Positions 51,685-60,755 of a stretch of DNA of 64,000 nt are shown one piece after another. The position numbers were made by a program, and so were the translations under genes. The notes under the pieces were generated by a model. That model searched no databases, was not told the DNA's origin, and worked only from the letters and a program-made list of their open reading frames with translations. Within the stretch, counting starts at the first letter, position 1. The number at the start of each line of letters is the position of its first letter. Where the stretch lies: positions 1 through 64,000 of the forward strand of contig NZ_CP119804.1 in assembly GCF_029338375.1 (NCBI RefSeq). The letters are read 5' to 3'. This stretch comes from Halorussus lipolyticus. Lineage in GTDB: Archaea; Halobacteriota; Halobacteria; Halobacteriales; Haladaptataceae.

Positions 51685-52755
51685 TCAGATGTCCATCAGC
51701 GCCTGCCACGTGTCGTGGCCGACAACGCCGTCCACGGTGAGACCGGCGCTGGTCTGGAAGTCCTCGATTGCGCTCCGGGTCTCCGGGCCGTAGTAGCCGT
51801 CCACCGCGATGTCGTAGCCCTGTCCGTAGTTGAGGTGATGCTGTGCGCCGTAGGTCGCCCACCATGGGTCGTCCTCGGCGTCCCAGACGACGACGTAGAG
51901 TTCGTTCCACGTCTCCGGGCCGACGATGCCGTCCACGGTGATGTTGCGGTCGCTCTGGAACTGCTCGATGGTGGTTTCGACTTCGGTCCCGTAGATGCCG
52001 TCGTGGTAGTCGAGGGGATAGCCGTTCTCCTCCAGCAGGTACTGGATGGAGTAGACCGCTTCGGCTTGGTCGCCGTAGGAGTAGGTGGGCCAACTGTAGG
52101 ACGTACCGCCGTCACCGCCACCGCCGTTGTTCGTGCCGCCCACGAGGTCCATGTAGTAGTCCCAGTCCCACGTCGAACCGGGGTCGGTGTGGTTGTTGGG
52201 TCCGCAGTCGGACTCGGGGACCTGATGGTGGCCGATGATACCGCCGTCGGTGCTGGCGTCGCAGGGCGCGACGCCCGAGGGGTGATTCTTCGGGATGTTG
52301 TACTGGTCGCAGAGCGAACTCACGATGTTGGCCGACTTCTTGTAGAGGGCGTCAGTGAACTGGGTCTGGTCGGTGTAGCCGCCGTGTTCGATGCCGATGG
52401 AGTAGTAGTTGTAGTTCTGGCCGCCAGCGTGCCACGCCTTGTCCTCGTGGTGGACCATCTGGGATGCGTACCCGTCGGAGTTCCGGATGGCGTAGTGGGC
52501 GCTCACGTCCGCTGACGGGTCTTGGAACCACCCGACCATGCCGCCGTAATCGCCCTCGCCGACGTGGATGACCACCCAGTCGATTGCTTCCGCGCCCCGC
52601 GAGGCGCTGGTGTAGTTGCTCGAATCCGCGGGTCGGAAGTCGTCAACGTAGGGGTCTTGGGTGTGGTACGCCGCCGCGGTGTCTGCGAGCGCACCGACGG
52701 TCGCAGTCGCGCCGATGGCCTTTAGAAAACTGCGTCGAGTGTTTCGTTCTGTCAC
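51685..52755 (-). CDS. Tat-exported N-acetylmuramoyl-L-alanine amidase with two peptidoglycan-binding domains
   Basis: A 356-residue exported enzyme. Tat signal RRSFLK is at residues 7-12 and cleavage is near AAA-Y30. The Amidase_2 domain (about 45-205) has VVIHVGEG (His64), SAHYAI, WHAGG, IGIEHGGY and GHHQVPES...NHTDPGSTWDW; His64, His176 or 177 and Asp191 are the expected zinc ligands. A Gly-rich linker (about 206-220) leads to two PG_binding_1 modules (about 225-287 and 303-355; IVGPETWNEL and VVGHDTWQAL). Haloarchaea lack peptidoglycan, so the target must be foreign, presumably bacterial cell walls. Confidence 0.9.
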   Translation of the reverse strand: MTERNTRRSFLKAIGATATVGALADTAAAYHTQDPYVDDFRPADSSNYTSASRGAEAIDWVVIHVGEGDYGGMVGWFQDPSADVSAHYAIRNSDGYASQMVHHEDKAWHAGGQNYNYYSIGIEHGGYTDQTQFTDALYKKSANIVSSLCDQYNIPKNHPSGVAPCDASTDGGIIGHHQVPESDCGPNNHTDPGSTWDWDYYMDLVGGTNNGGGGDGGTSYSWPTYSYGDQAEAVYSIQYLLEENGYPLDYHDGIYGTEVETTIEQFQSDRNITVDGIVGPETWNELYVVVWDAEDDPWWATYGAQHHLNYGQGYDIAVDGYYGPETRSAIEDFQTSAGLTVDGVVGHDTWQALMDI

Positions 52756-52846
52756 GCGAAATCTAAACTAACGGACTCGCCGGGGGCATTAATATTTTTC
52801 TAGGCTCGAAATGAGTTAATTATCTAAGGGAACGCCGGAGCGGGCT

Positions 52847-53983
52847 TCACAGCAGGACGACCAACAGCGCGACGACGGCCACGACCAGCACGAGGCCACC
52901 GGCGACTGCGGCGGGTTCGACCCAACTCATGCGCTCTCCGGCCTCGTCGTAGGCGGTCAGGTAGGTGTCGAGGACGGCCTCCTCGTCGTACTCCGAGAAG
53001 TTCTCGTTGAAATCGAGGCGTTCCATCTCGCTGGCCGTGACAAGCGCGTCGGTGAGTTCCTGCTCGCTGGTGGTCCGAAACGCGCGCTCCTCCTGTTCGA
53101 CCAGTTCGTGGGCGCTCGACTCGACGTGGTACTCGACCACGCCAGCACACCCGCAGGTCAGCGCCCGGAGCATGTCGGTGGGAAAGGCTTCCCGGCGGGC
53201 GGTCTGGGCGTAGACGTGGGCACCTTTGAACGCCGAGAGTCGGTTTTCGAGAGGCTGGTCGCCCGCGAAGGAAACGCGGTCCTCGATTCGCAGGTCCCGG
53301 ACTTGTCGCTCGTAGACCTCGCGTTCGGGACCGTCGCCGATAACGACCGCCGACCAGTCGTGGTCGCGGAGTTCGGCGAGCGCCAGCAGGAGGCTTTCGA
53401 GGTTGGCGTCGGCGTCGAGTCGCCGCGAGTACACGATGTCGGCGACCTCTCGGGGTTCGATGGCGCGGATGGCGTCCACGTCGATGGCGTTGGGCACGAC
53501 CCAAACCGCGTCGTCCTCGGCACCGAGTTCCCGAACGCGGGTTTTGACGGTTTCGGAGGGCGCGAGAACGAGGTCGGGCACTGTCGCACAGAGCCGCCAG
53601 AGAGGGTCGTCGGCGTCGCCCGCGTCGGGCGAGGTGTACCAATCGACGACGAGGGGCGCGCGGAGGACGAGGCTAGCCAGTTTCGCGGAGAGGACGTGTG
53701 TCGGGTCGGCGACGGTGGCCTGAATCACGTCCGGGTCCACGGCCCGGAGCGCAGACGGGAGCGAGACGGCGAATCGACCCTCGCCGGGCGGGTCGCTGGT
53801 GACTGCCCGGTAGGTCACGCCGTCCTGCTCGAACGTCTCGTGGTCGCCGTCCCACCACTGTCCACAGCAGACGACCACGTCGTGGCCCCGGCCAGCGAGC
53901 GCCTCGGCGGTGCGCCGGATTCGCCGCGTCGCCCCGGTTTCGCGGTGTTGGGCCACCGTCTCCGAGACGAACGCGACGCGCAT
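52847..53983 (-). CDS. Membrane-anchored GT4-family glycosyltransferase
   Basis: A 378-residue glycosyltransferase of GT-B fold. The N-terminal Rossmann domain starts MRVAFVSETVAQHRETGATRRIRRTAEALAGRGHDV. The C-terminal nucleotide-sugar site includes YSRRLDADANLESLLLAL, VIGDGPEREVYERQV and the E-x7-E region REAFPTDMLRALTCGC. A C-terminal hydrophobic helix (about 358-378) attaches it to the membrane. It likely works in protein N-glycosylation or glycolipid synthesis. The start at 53983 gives the conserved N-terminus. Confidence 0.87.
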   Translation of the reverse strand: MRVAFVSETVAQHRETGATRRIRRTAEALAGRGHDVVVCCGQWWDGDHETFEQDGVTYRAVTSDPPGEGRFAVSLPSALRAVDPDVIQATVADPTHVLSAKLASLVLRAPLVVDWYTSPDAGDADDPLWRLCATVPDLVLAPSETVKTRVRELGAEDDAVWVVPNAIDVDAIRAIEPREVADIVYSRRLDADANLESLLLALAELRDHDWSAVVIGDGPEREVYERQVRDLRIEDRVSFAGDQPLENRLSAFKGAHVYAQTARREAFPTDMLRALTCGCAGVVEYHVESSAHELVEQEERAFRTTSEQELTDALVTASEMERLDFNENFSEYDEEAVLDTYLTAYDEAGERMSWVEPAAVAGGLVLVVAVVALLVVLL

Positions 53984-54083
53984 ACGAATCGCCACGAAGC
54001 GGCCCACTAAAAACCCAACCCTTCTCGGTTGCACCGCCGAGTCGGTGGTAGAAGCTACCCGAAACGACGCCGGAAAATGGCTT

Positions 54084-54647
54084 TTAGTCCTCGACCCGAA
54101 GGATGAAGTCGGGCGCGGCGTTGTCCGCGCGCTGTCGCCACTGCCGAAGGTCGTAGGTGTGGGCCATCGCAATCACGCCGAAGGCGGCGATGACCAGCAG
54201 GGTGTACTGGACGCCCGACAGGAGCGTGAAGGGGTATAGCCCGGTCCAGACCGAGGCCAGCGCGCCCAGACTCAGCGCCGAGAGGCCGAGGTACAACCGG
54301 TGCCACGGGAGCGAGGTCTGTGGGTCGCTGGCGAGTTGGAGGTCGAGGCGAGTCGCCCGTTCGGTCACTTCGATAGTCCCCTCGTCGGGGTCGTAGTTCA
54401 GCACTCCCGCTGACTCCAACTTCGGGAGATGGGTCTGGTGGAGGGCGCTGTACACCGATTTGCGCTGACTCGACGAGACCTCCGGGACGGTCGTGTCGTT
54501 CTCCCACGCCGCAACCTGCTTGGCGAGTTCACCGAGCGTGACGGGACCACCATATCGCTGGAGGTAGTAGAGGACGTACCGCCGACGGAGATTCTTTACG
54601 GCGTGGAAGACCTCCTCGCGGGACGGACGTGTGGTTTCGGAAGTCAT
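54084..54647 (-). CDS. Membrane-anchored winged-helix protein (DUF7344), paralogue 2
   Basis: A 187-residue protein with wHTH (about 8-100): FHAVKNLRRRYVLYYLQRYGGPVTLGELAKQVAAWEND and SVYSALHQTHLPKLESAGVLNYD. Two membrane helices (about 120-165) follow. ATG at 54647 gives MTSETTRPSREEVF. It resembles paralogue 3 at 57013 more than paralogue 1 by the AAWEND segment. Confidence 0.83.
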   Translation of the reverse strand: MTSETTRPSREEVFHAVKNLRRRYVLYYLQRYGGPVTLGELAKQVAAWENDTTVPEVSSSQRKSVYSALHQTHLPKLESAGVLNYDPDEGTIEVTERATRLDLQLASDPQTSLPWHRLYLGLSALSLGALASVWTGLYPFTLLSGVQYTLLVIAAFGVIAMAHTYDLRQWRQRADNAAPDFILRVED

Positions 54648-55134
54648 TCGTATCGCAGAGACAGACGACAAATCGACGGATAAACCGATTTGAACGTTTA
54701 GCGCGCCGTAACGACTGTTCAAGATTTTAACCGAAACTTGCCCCCGCGTGCGCTGAAGAAACATCTCCGTTCCGGTAGCGAGTTTCGATTCGAATTCGGG
54801 GGCGAAACTGTCGTCCGGTTGGTCGCCCGGACTTCGGCCGAGACCGGTCCGCCGAGCGGTCGGTACGACCGCCGAGAGCGACCGGCCGACCGATGCCAAA
54901 TTGGAACCTGCCGTTACGCCGCTTTCATTGCCGGTTTCAAGCGAGCATGAGAGATAGTCTCTACCTACGGGCACTCGAACCACCCCATGATTCGACGGGG
55001 GTAAACGAGGAGCCACGGGAACTGGGTGGGACAGACGCTCTCACCGGCGGATGGTGCGAGGACGACGAGTCGGGGCGAGCGCGCGGAGTTCCGGAGTCCA
55101 AAACGCTTTCCCCGTCGCCTTGTAATCCATCCCC
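54648..55134. other. Noncoding interval before S9 peptidase
   Basis: No gene is supported in these 487 bp. An AT-richer patch (aagattttaaccgaaac, about 54721-54737) may hold a promoter for the plus strand. The remaining frames are open by composition only. Confidence 0.45.
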
Positions 55135-56955
55135 ATGCCGAAGTACGATTTCGAGCGGTATCTCAACGTGCGGAACGCGAACACGCCGTCGTTCGGTCCC
55201 GACGGCGACCGCCTGTCGTTTCTGATGGACACCACGGGTGTCCCGCAGGTGTGGCGTCTCGACAGTCCCCAGACGTGGCCCCAACAGCTAACCTTCGAGG
55301 AGGAGCGCGTTTCGTTCGCCGACTGGTCGCCCGAGCGCGACGAACTCGTCTTCGGGATGGACCAAGGCGGCGACGAACACACCCAACTGTTCCGCCTCGA
55401 CGGCGACGGCGAGACGCTGACACCGCTGACCGACCACCCCGAGGCCATCCACAACTGGGGCGGATGGAGCCACGACGGTGACCGGTTCGCGTTCACCGCC
55501 AACCGGCGCGACCAGTCGGTGTTCGACGTGTACGTCCAGCACCGCGACGAGGAGGGCGACGACGCGGAACTCGTCTGCGAGGGCGACGGGTGGTTCATCC
55601 CGGCCGGATGGAGTCCCGACGACGAACGCCTCGCGGTCGTGGAGATGCACTCTAGCTTCGACTACGACGTGTACGTCATCGAGGTGGAGTCCGGGGAGTT
55701 GAACCACCTGACGCCCCACGAGGGCGACGTTCGCTACCAGAATCCCAACTGGGCACCCGACGGCGATGCGCTCTATCTCACCACCGACAAGGACGCCGAC
55801 ACGACCTACGTCGCCCGCCTCGACGTAGAGACCGGCGACCTCGAAACCGTGGCCGAGGGGGGCGACTGGAACGTCGAGAACCTGACCGTGGACGACGACA
55901 CCGGCCGGTTCGTCTTCGGCGTGAACGCCGACGGCTATACCGAACTCACGGTTGGCGAACTCACCGGTCCCACCGACTACGACGAGTTCGCTGACCCCGA
56001 CCTGCCTCGGGCCGTGACGAGCGGGGCGACCTTCGATACCGACGCCGACCGCTTCGCGCTCGCCGTGACCGGAAGCACCCAGAACACCAACGTCTACGTC
56101 GTGGATGTCGAAACTGGCGAGTCCGAGCGGTGGACCGACGCCGCGACAGCAGGCCTCCCCAAGTCCTCGTTCGTGGAACCCGAACTGGTCCGGTACGAGA
56201 CCTTCGACGGTCGGGAGATTCCGGCCTTCCTCTCGGTGCCCCAGACCGAAGGCGCGGCGGCGACCGAGGACGGCGGGATGCCCGTCATCGTGGACATCCA
56301 CGGTGGTCCCGAAAGCCAGCGACGCCCGACTTTCCACCCCATCAAGCAGTACTTCCTCAATCGGGGCTACGCCTACTTCGAACCCAACGTCCGGGGGTCG
56401 TCTGGCTACGGCAAGGCCTACACCCATCTGGACGACGTGGAGAAGCGGATGGACTCGGTGGCCGACATCGAGGCCGGCGTGAAGTGGCTCCACGACCGCC
56501 CCGAAATCGACCCCGAGAAGGTCGTCGCCTTCGGCGGGTCCTACGGCGGGTTCATGGTGCTGGCCAGTCTGACCGAGTACCCCGACCTCTGGGCGGCGGG
56601 CGTGGACATCGTGGGCATCGCCAACTTCGTCACCTTCCTCGAAAACACGGGCGACTGGCGGCGCGAACACCGCGAGGCCGAGTACGGGTCGTTGGACGAC
56701 GACCGCGAGTTCCTCGAATCCATCAGTCCGACCAACAACATCGAGAACATCGAAGCGCCCCTGCTGGTCCTCCACGGCGCGAACGACCCCCGCGTCCCGG
56801 TCGGCGAGGCCGAGCAAATCGCCGAGACAGCGGCCGAGCAGGGCGTTCCGGTCGAAAAACTCGTCTTCGACGACGAGGGCCACGGCTTCACGAAACTCGA
56901 AAACCGCATCGAGGCCTACACCACCGTCGCCGACTTCTTGGACGAACACGTCTGA
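55135..56955 (+). CDS. S9-family serine peptidase (acylaminoacyl-peptidase-like)
   Basis: A 606-residue cytoplasmic peptidase. Residues 1-340 are a TolB/WD-like beta-propeller with repeated D-x-(D/S)-x-L/F-W/P blades. Residues 350-606 are the alpha/beta-hydrolase: PVIVDIHGGPESQRRPTF oxyanion loop, the nucleophile in GGSYGGFM, the Asp in ANDPRVPVGEAE, and the His in DEGHGF. The propeller gates access to short peptides. Length equals archaeal acylaminoacyl peptidases. Confidence 0.93.
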   Translation: MPKYDFERYLNVRNANTPSFGPDGDRLSFLMDTTGVPQVWRLDSPQTWPQQLTFEEERVSFADWSPERDELVFGMDQGGDEHTQLFRLDGDGETLTPLTDHPEAIHNWGGWSHDGDRFAFTANRRDQSVFDVYVQHRDEEGDDAELVCEGDGWFIPAGWSPDDERLAVVEMHSSFDYDVYVIEVESGELNHLTPHEGDVRYQNPNWAPDGDALYLTTDKDADTTYVARLDVETGDLETVAEGGDWNVENLTVDDDTGRFVFGVNADGYTELTVGELTGPTDYDEFADPDLPRAVTSGATFDTDADRFALAVTGSTQNTNVYVVDVETGESERWTDAATAGLPKSSFVEPELVRYETFDGREIPAFLSVPQTEGAAATEDGGMPVIVDIHGGPESQRRPTFHPIKQYFLNRGYAYFEPNVRGSSGYGKAYTHLDDVEKRMDSVADIEAGVKWLHDRPEIDPEKVVAFGGSYGGFMVLASLTEYPDLWAAGVDIVGIANFVTFLENTGDWRREHREAEYGSLDDDREFLESISPTNNIENIEAPLLVLHGANDPRVPVGEAEQIAETAAEQGVPVEKLVFDDEGHGFTKLENRIEAYTTVADFLDEHV

Positions 56956-57012
56956 GTCGGCGGGCGCGGTGCTGGCCGACGGGCAGTAGCGGTGATGGGC
57001 GGCGGACGGGGG

Positions 57013-57597
57013 CTACTCTCCCACGCTCGGCGGTCGCTCGTCGGCACCGAGTCTGGACTGGCGACCGTGGTAGACGTGGGCGACCCCCGAGACGGCGAGG
57101 ACGAGCGCCATCGCCGCCGAGAGCGTCACGCCCGGCACGTCGGCGAACGGCGAGACGCCGACGGTCGCTGAGAGCGTGACGGAGACGAACAGGAGTCCCA
57201 ACAGCAGGTAGTACTGGCTCCACGAAATCTCGTCGCCGGGGACGACTTCGAGGTAGACCCGGAGGTCCGAGAGGCCGTCGGTCGCCGTCACGGTACTCCG
57301 CGAGGAGTCGAACTCGACGAGTCCGGCGTCGTCCATCTTCGGCAGGTGGGCCTGCTGGAGCGCGTTGTACACTCGCTTTCGCTCGGTCGAGGTCACCTCG
57401 TCGGGTCGCTTGTCGTTCTCCCACGCCGCAATCGTCCGCGAGAGGTCGCGGAGTTCGGCCTCGCCGTCGGCGTCGAGGAGGTAGTAGACGACGTACCTGC
57501 GTCGTCGGTTGCTCAGCATCTCGAAGACGACTTCCTGCGTGAACTCCTCGGGTGGGTCGGGTGCGGTCTCGGGGCGGTCGAGCGTTCCGGTAGACAT
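57013..57597 (-). CDS. Membrane-anchored winged-helix protein (DUF7344), paralogue 3
   Basis: A 194-residue protein with wHTH (about 20-110): VFEMLSNRRRRYVVYYLLDADGEAELRDLSRTIAAWEND and RVYNALQQAHLPKMDDAGLVEFD. Two membrane helices lie at about 128-172. The C-terminus is basic then acidic. It is separated from paralogue 2 only by the S9 peptidase gene. Confidence 0.84.
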   Translation of the reverse strand: MSTGTLDRPETAPDPPEEFTQEVVFEMLSNRRRRYVVYYLLDADGEAELRDLSRTIAAWENDKRPDEVTSTERKRVYNALQQAHLPKMDDAGLVEFDSSRSTVTATDGLSDLRVYLEVVPGDEISWSQYYLLLGLLFVSVTLSATVGVSPFADVPGVTLSAAMALVLAVSGVAHVYHGRQSRLGADERPPSVGE

Positions 57598-58122
57598 GTT
57601 CTGGGTAACTCTCCCCTATCGGTTCGGGCCGGTCAGTCAACGATACCTTATTTATAATTTTCAGTTACTATTTATCTTCTGCCGAGTTACAGGTCCGACG
57701 CCGGTGAAACCATCGCCAGCCGGAAATCGGCTTTCGTAATCAAGGAGCGCGTCGGCCTCAGGCGTGGCCTACCGCGGAACAATCAGTCCTTACCGTCTCC
57801 TCTGGTCGGGTATGGGCTAACTTCTGCAACTCTTTGGAGAACGTATCGGAGTGGGTGAATAATGACAAATCGGTCGTCGTCGTGAAACGAGTCGTCTCGG
57901 CCAACCGGGTCCCGGACGACACCCAAAATACACCTACTCGCGAAATCGAACTCGACCGACGGCAACGGTTGAGGCCACCAGCGAGGCGGTCCTGACCACG
58001 GGCCACGCCGACGCGACCACCGAGGCCGGTCCTGAATTCCTGTCGGCTATTCGACTTCTAACGTCGTCAAACAGGTTCGGGGTTCAAGAAACCCTAAGTG
58101 GCGATGCGCCGAGGGGACCGAT
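57598..58122. other. Noncoding or decayed interval before ABC operon
   Basis: 525 bp without a supported gene. An AT-rich block (57650-57680, tttataattttcagttactatttatc) suits a promoter of the DUF7344 gene. A stretch at 57870-58000 reads on the plus strand as a codon-like VVVVKRVVSANRVPDD segment, but it lacks a start and runs into a stop, so it may be a relic. Confidence 0.4.
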
Positions 58123-59097
58123 ATGGCGGCAATCGACACTACCGACCTCACGAAGCGGTTCGGCGACGACGTTCTCGCCGTCGATTCGCTCGAACTCACC
58201 GTCGAGGAGGGCGAGATATTCGGCTTCCTCGGCCCGAACGGTGCGGGCAAATCCACCACCATCAACCTCCTGTTGGACTTCATTCGGCCGACGGCGGGGT
58301 CGGCGACGGTGCTTGGCTACGACGCCCAGCGCGAGACCCAAGCCATCCGGGAACGCGTCGGCGTCCTCCCGGAGGGCGCGACCCTCTACGACAGACTGAC
58401 CGGCAGAGAACACGTCGAGTGGGTCGCCCGGACCAAGACCGCGGACGCCGACCCCGACGCGATTCTCGACCGCGTGGGTCTCGACCCCGACGACCGCGAG
58501 CGCCCCGCAGGGGGCTACTCGAAAGGGATGAGCCAGCGCCTCGCGCTCGGGATGGCGCTGGTCGGCGACCCCGACCTCCTGATTTTAGACGAACCCTCGT
58601 CGGGCTTGGACCCCAACGGGATTCAGGAGATGCGGGAACTCCTCCGGGAGGAGGCCAACCGGGGCACCACCGTCTTCTTCTCGTCCCACATCCTGCCGCA
58701 GGTCGAAGCGGTCTGTGACCGAGTGGGCATCATGAGCGAGGGCAGACTCGTCGCCGAGGACACCATCGCGGGCCTCCGGGAGTCCTCGGGCGGGACCAGT
58801 CGAATCACCGCGAAGGTGGACCGGGTGCCCGAAGGCTTCGACCTCGCCGACCTCGAAACCCTGTCTGGCGTCGAGAGCGCGACTGCCGACGACAACGCCG
58901 TCACCGCGGTCTGCTCGGCCCCCGGCGCGAAGATGGACGTGCTTCGGCGAATCGACGACGCGACCGCAGTCCGAGACATCCACTCCGAGGAGGCCTCCCT
59001 CGAAGACCTGTTCAACCGGTACACCGACGCCGAAGGCGGGGCCGACCCCGACGAAACCGGCGAGCGAGACGGCGAGTCCCCGGAGGTGGCGGCATGA
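58123..59097 (+). CDS. ABC transporter ATP-binding protein
   Basis: A 324-residue ATPase of the ABC-2/CcmA export class. Walker A is GPNGAGKST, the signature is YSKGMSQRLALGMAL, Walker B is LLILDEPSSGLDPNG, and the switch His is in FFSSHILPQVEAV. The C-terminal 100 residues are the accessory domain of this class. Its stop overlaps the permease start by ATGA. Export of lipids, drugs or peptides is possible; no substrate clue is adjacent. Confidence 0.94.
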   Translation: MAAIDTTDLTKRFGDDVLAVDSLELTVEEGEIFGFLGPNGAGKSTTINLLLDFIRPTAGSATVLGYDAQRETQAIRERVGVLPEGATLYDRLTGREHVEWVARTKTADADPDAILDRVGLDPDDRERPAGGYSKGMSQRLALGMALVGDPDLLILDEPSSGLDPNGIQEMRELLREEANRGTTVFFSSHILPQVEAVCDRVGIMSEGRLVAEDTIAGLRESSGGTSRITAKVDRVPEGFDLADLETLSGVESATADDNAVTAVCSAPGAKMDVLRRIDDATAVRDIHSEEASLEDLFNRYTDAEGGADPDETGERDGESPEVAA

Positions 59098-59927
59098 GTT
59101 TCCGGGCCGTGGTCAGCAAGGACTTCAAGGACGTGCGCCGGGCGAAACTGCTGTGGTTCGTCGGCGGCATCTACACCCTGTTCGCCGTGCTGTTCTTCTA
59201 CACCGGGAGTACCGGCGAGGACCCCGCGGTCCTCCGACAACTCTGGAACATGTCGGGCCTCGCGGTACTGTTCATCCCGCTAGTCGCGCTGGTGGCGGCC
59301 TACCTCTCCATCGCCGGCGAGCGCGAGTCGGGCAGTATCAAGTTCCTCCTCTCGATTCCCAACCAGCGCCGGGACGTGGTGCTGGGCAAGTACGTCTCGC
59401 GGGCGAGTCTCGTCACCGGTGCCATCCTGCTGGCGTTCGGGGTCGCCGCGGTCCTCTCGACGGCGTGGTACCCCGAGGTCGATTTCTCGACGTTCGCCCG
59501 CGTCGTCGGTCTCACCCTGCTGTTCGCGCTGGCCTACGTCTCGATTGCGGTCGGCATCTCGGCGCTGACGGCCTCCCGGTCGCGGGCCATGGGCGGCGCT
59601 ATCGGCTACTTCTTCGTGTTCAACGTCCTCTGGATTCAGGGGTCGGCGTTCTCGGTGGTCGGCGCGCTCCGGTTCGTCTTCGAGGACACGCTGGGTCTCG
59701 CGCTGTCCCAGAACACCGAGTCGTTCGTCCAGAGTCTGAGTCCCGCGACGGCCTTCCTCCAGTCGCTCCAACTCGCCTTCCCCGATGGCTACCGTGACAT
59801 CCCACCAGCGGACCCCTCGACGCCGTTCTACCTCGAAGCCGAGTTCATGCTGGTGATTCTCGCGGCGTGGATCGTTCTTCCCCTGCTGGTCGGCTTCTGG
59901 CAGTTCGAGCGCGCCGACCTCGGGTAG
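59094..59927 (+). CDS. ABC-2-type permease
   Basis: A 277-residue membrane protein with six hydrophobic helices and a large extracytoplasmic loop (about 185-240). IAGERESGSIKFLLSIPNQRRDVVLGKYVSR is the family coupling region after TM2. It pairs with the ATPase upstream to form an exporter half-set; the complex is presumably (A2B2). Confidence 0.92.
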   Translation: MSFRAVVSKDFKDVRRAKLLWFVGGIYTLFAVLFFYTGSTGEDPAVLRQLWNMSGLAVLFIPLVALVAAYLSIAGERESGSIKFLLSIPNQRRDVVLGKYVSRASLVTGAILLAFGVAAVLSTAWYPEVDFSTFARVVGLTLLFALAYVSIAVGISALTASRSRAMGGAIGYFFVFNVLWIQGSAFSVVGALRFVFEDTLGLALSQNTESFVQSLSPATAFLQSLQLAFPDGYRDIPPADPSTPFYLEAEFMLVILAAWIVLPLLVGFWQFERADLG

Positions 59928-59992
59928 CGCAGTTCTCGTAATTCCCTTTTCTCCTCGGTTCGAGATGTGGATAAACACTGGTGAAGACTTTT

Positions 59993-60013
59993 AGTACTAC
60001 AGGGAGTAGTACT
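59993..60013. promoter_or_regulatory. Operator palindrome of AbrB/PIN operon
   Basis: agtactac-aggga-gtagtact: perfect 8-bp arms around a 5-base centre, ending four bases before the antitoxin ATG. Position and symmetry fit autorepression by the AbrB-like dimer. Confidence 0.75.
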
Positions 60014-60017
60014 CAAT

Positions 60018-60275
60018 ATGAGCGAGACGACTCGGATTACTCGAAAGGGACAAACAACGATTCCACAGGAGTTGCGAGAGAAGTACGGCCTTGAACCGGG
60101 AGATGCAGTCGTCTGGGAGGAGACCGACGATGGAATCGTCGTTAAAAAGACCGAGAAGACCGAAGCAAGAGGACTGCTTGCGGGCGACATGAGCGAAGAC
60201 GAGCGACGAGCAGTTGCCGAAGAACTCGGCGACGAGATTCGAGCTAAGCGCGATGAGGAGTGGACGGTCGAATGA
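60018..60275 (+). CDS. AbrB/SpoVT-type antitoxin
   Basis: An 85-residue protein with the swapped-hairpin AbrB fold at the N-terminus: TRITRKGQTTIPQELREKYGLEPGDAVVWEETDDGIVVKK. The C-terminal half, acidic then basic, should neutralise the toxin. It overlaps the PIN gene by ATGA, the normal vapB-vapC layout. Confidence 0.9.
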   Translation: MSETTRITRKGQTTIPQELREKYGLEPGDAVVWEETDDGIVVKKTEKTEARGLLAGDMSEDERRAVAEELGDEIRAKRDEEWTVE

Positions 60276-60694
60276 AAACCTACACCGTCGATTCGGTCGC
60301 ACTCATCCACTACCTTCTGGACATCCTTCCGGAGCAGGCGCTCGCGGTGGTCGAGGAGGCGGAGGCTGGAAACGCACGACTGGAAGTCCCAGCCATCGTC
60401 CTTGTCGAAACGTCCTACATTTTGCAGAAACGCGACGAGGTACGGGGAATCGACGTGCGAGACATCTCCGAGCAAGAGGACATCGAGGGCGTTCTTGCGA
60501 CGATAGAGCGAGGTTCGCCAATCGAACTAGTCGAAACGGGATACGACGAAGTGCGCGGCGTCGCCGGGCAGATGGCATCGTTTTCGATTCACGACGCGAT
60601 GATAGTCGCCAGTCACGAGAGTCGAAACACTGACGCCGTGCTGACCAAGGACGGGACCATTGCGGACAGTAACGTGCCGACTGTTTGGGACTGA
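60272..60694 (+). CDS. VapC-type PIN-domain toxin
   Basis: A 140-residue PIN RNase. Active-site acids are in YTVDSVALIHYLL (Asp), VLVETSYIL (Glu), FSIHDAMIVASH (Asp) and VLTKDGTI (Asp). It should cleave RNA when free of its antitoxin. The ATG at 60272 is set by the ATGA overlap. Confidence 0.9.
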   Translation: MKTYTVDSVALIHYLLDILPEQALAVVEEAEAGNARLEVPAIVLVETSYILQKRDEVRGIDVRDISEQEDIEGVLATIERGSPIELVETGYDEVRGVAGQMASFSIHDAMIVASHESRNTDAVLTKDGTIADSNVPTVWD

Positions 60695-60755
60695 ACTACC
60701 GGCAATTCCGCGTCCGGCGAACAGACGTAAGTCGCTCAATCGGCTACCTTCTTCC

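Noticed and set aside
55288..56949. 553-codon frame antisense to the S9 peptidase
   Set aside because: It is a shadow of the codon pattern of the peptidase gene; no signal, domain or start context.
57840..58000. Plus-strand stretch resembling a decayed coding segment
   Set aside because: No start, an early stop and no recognised family; kept only as a comment on the interval.
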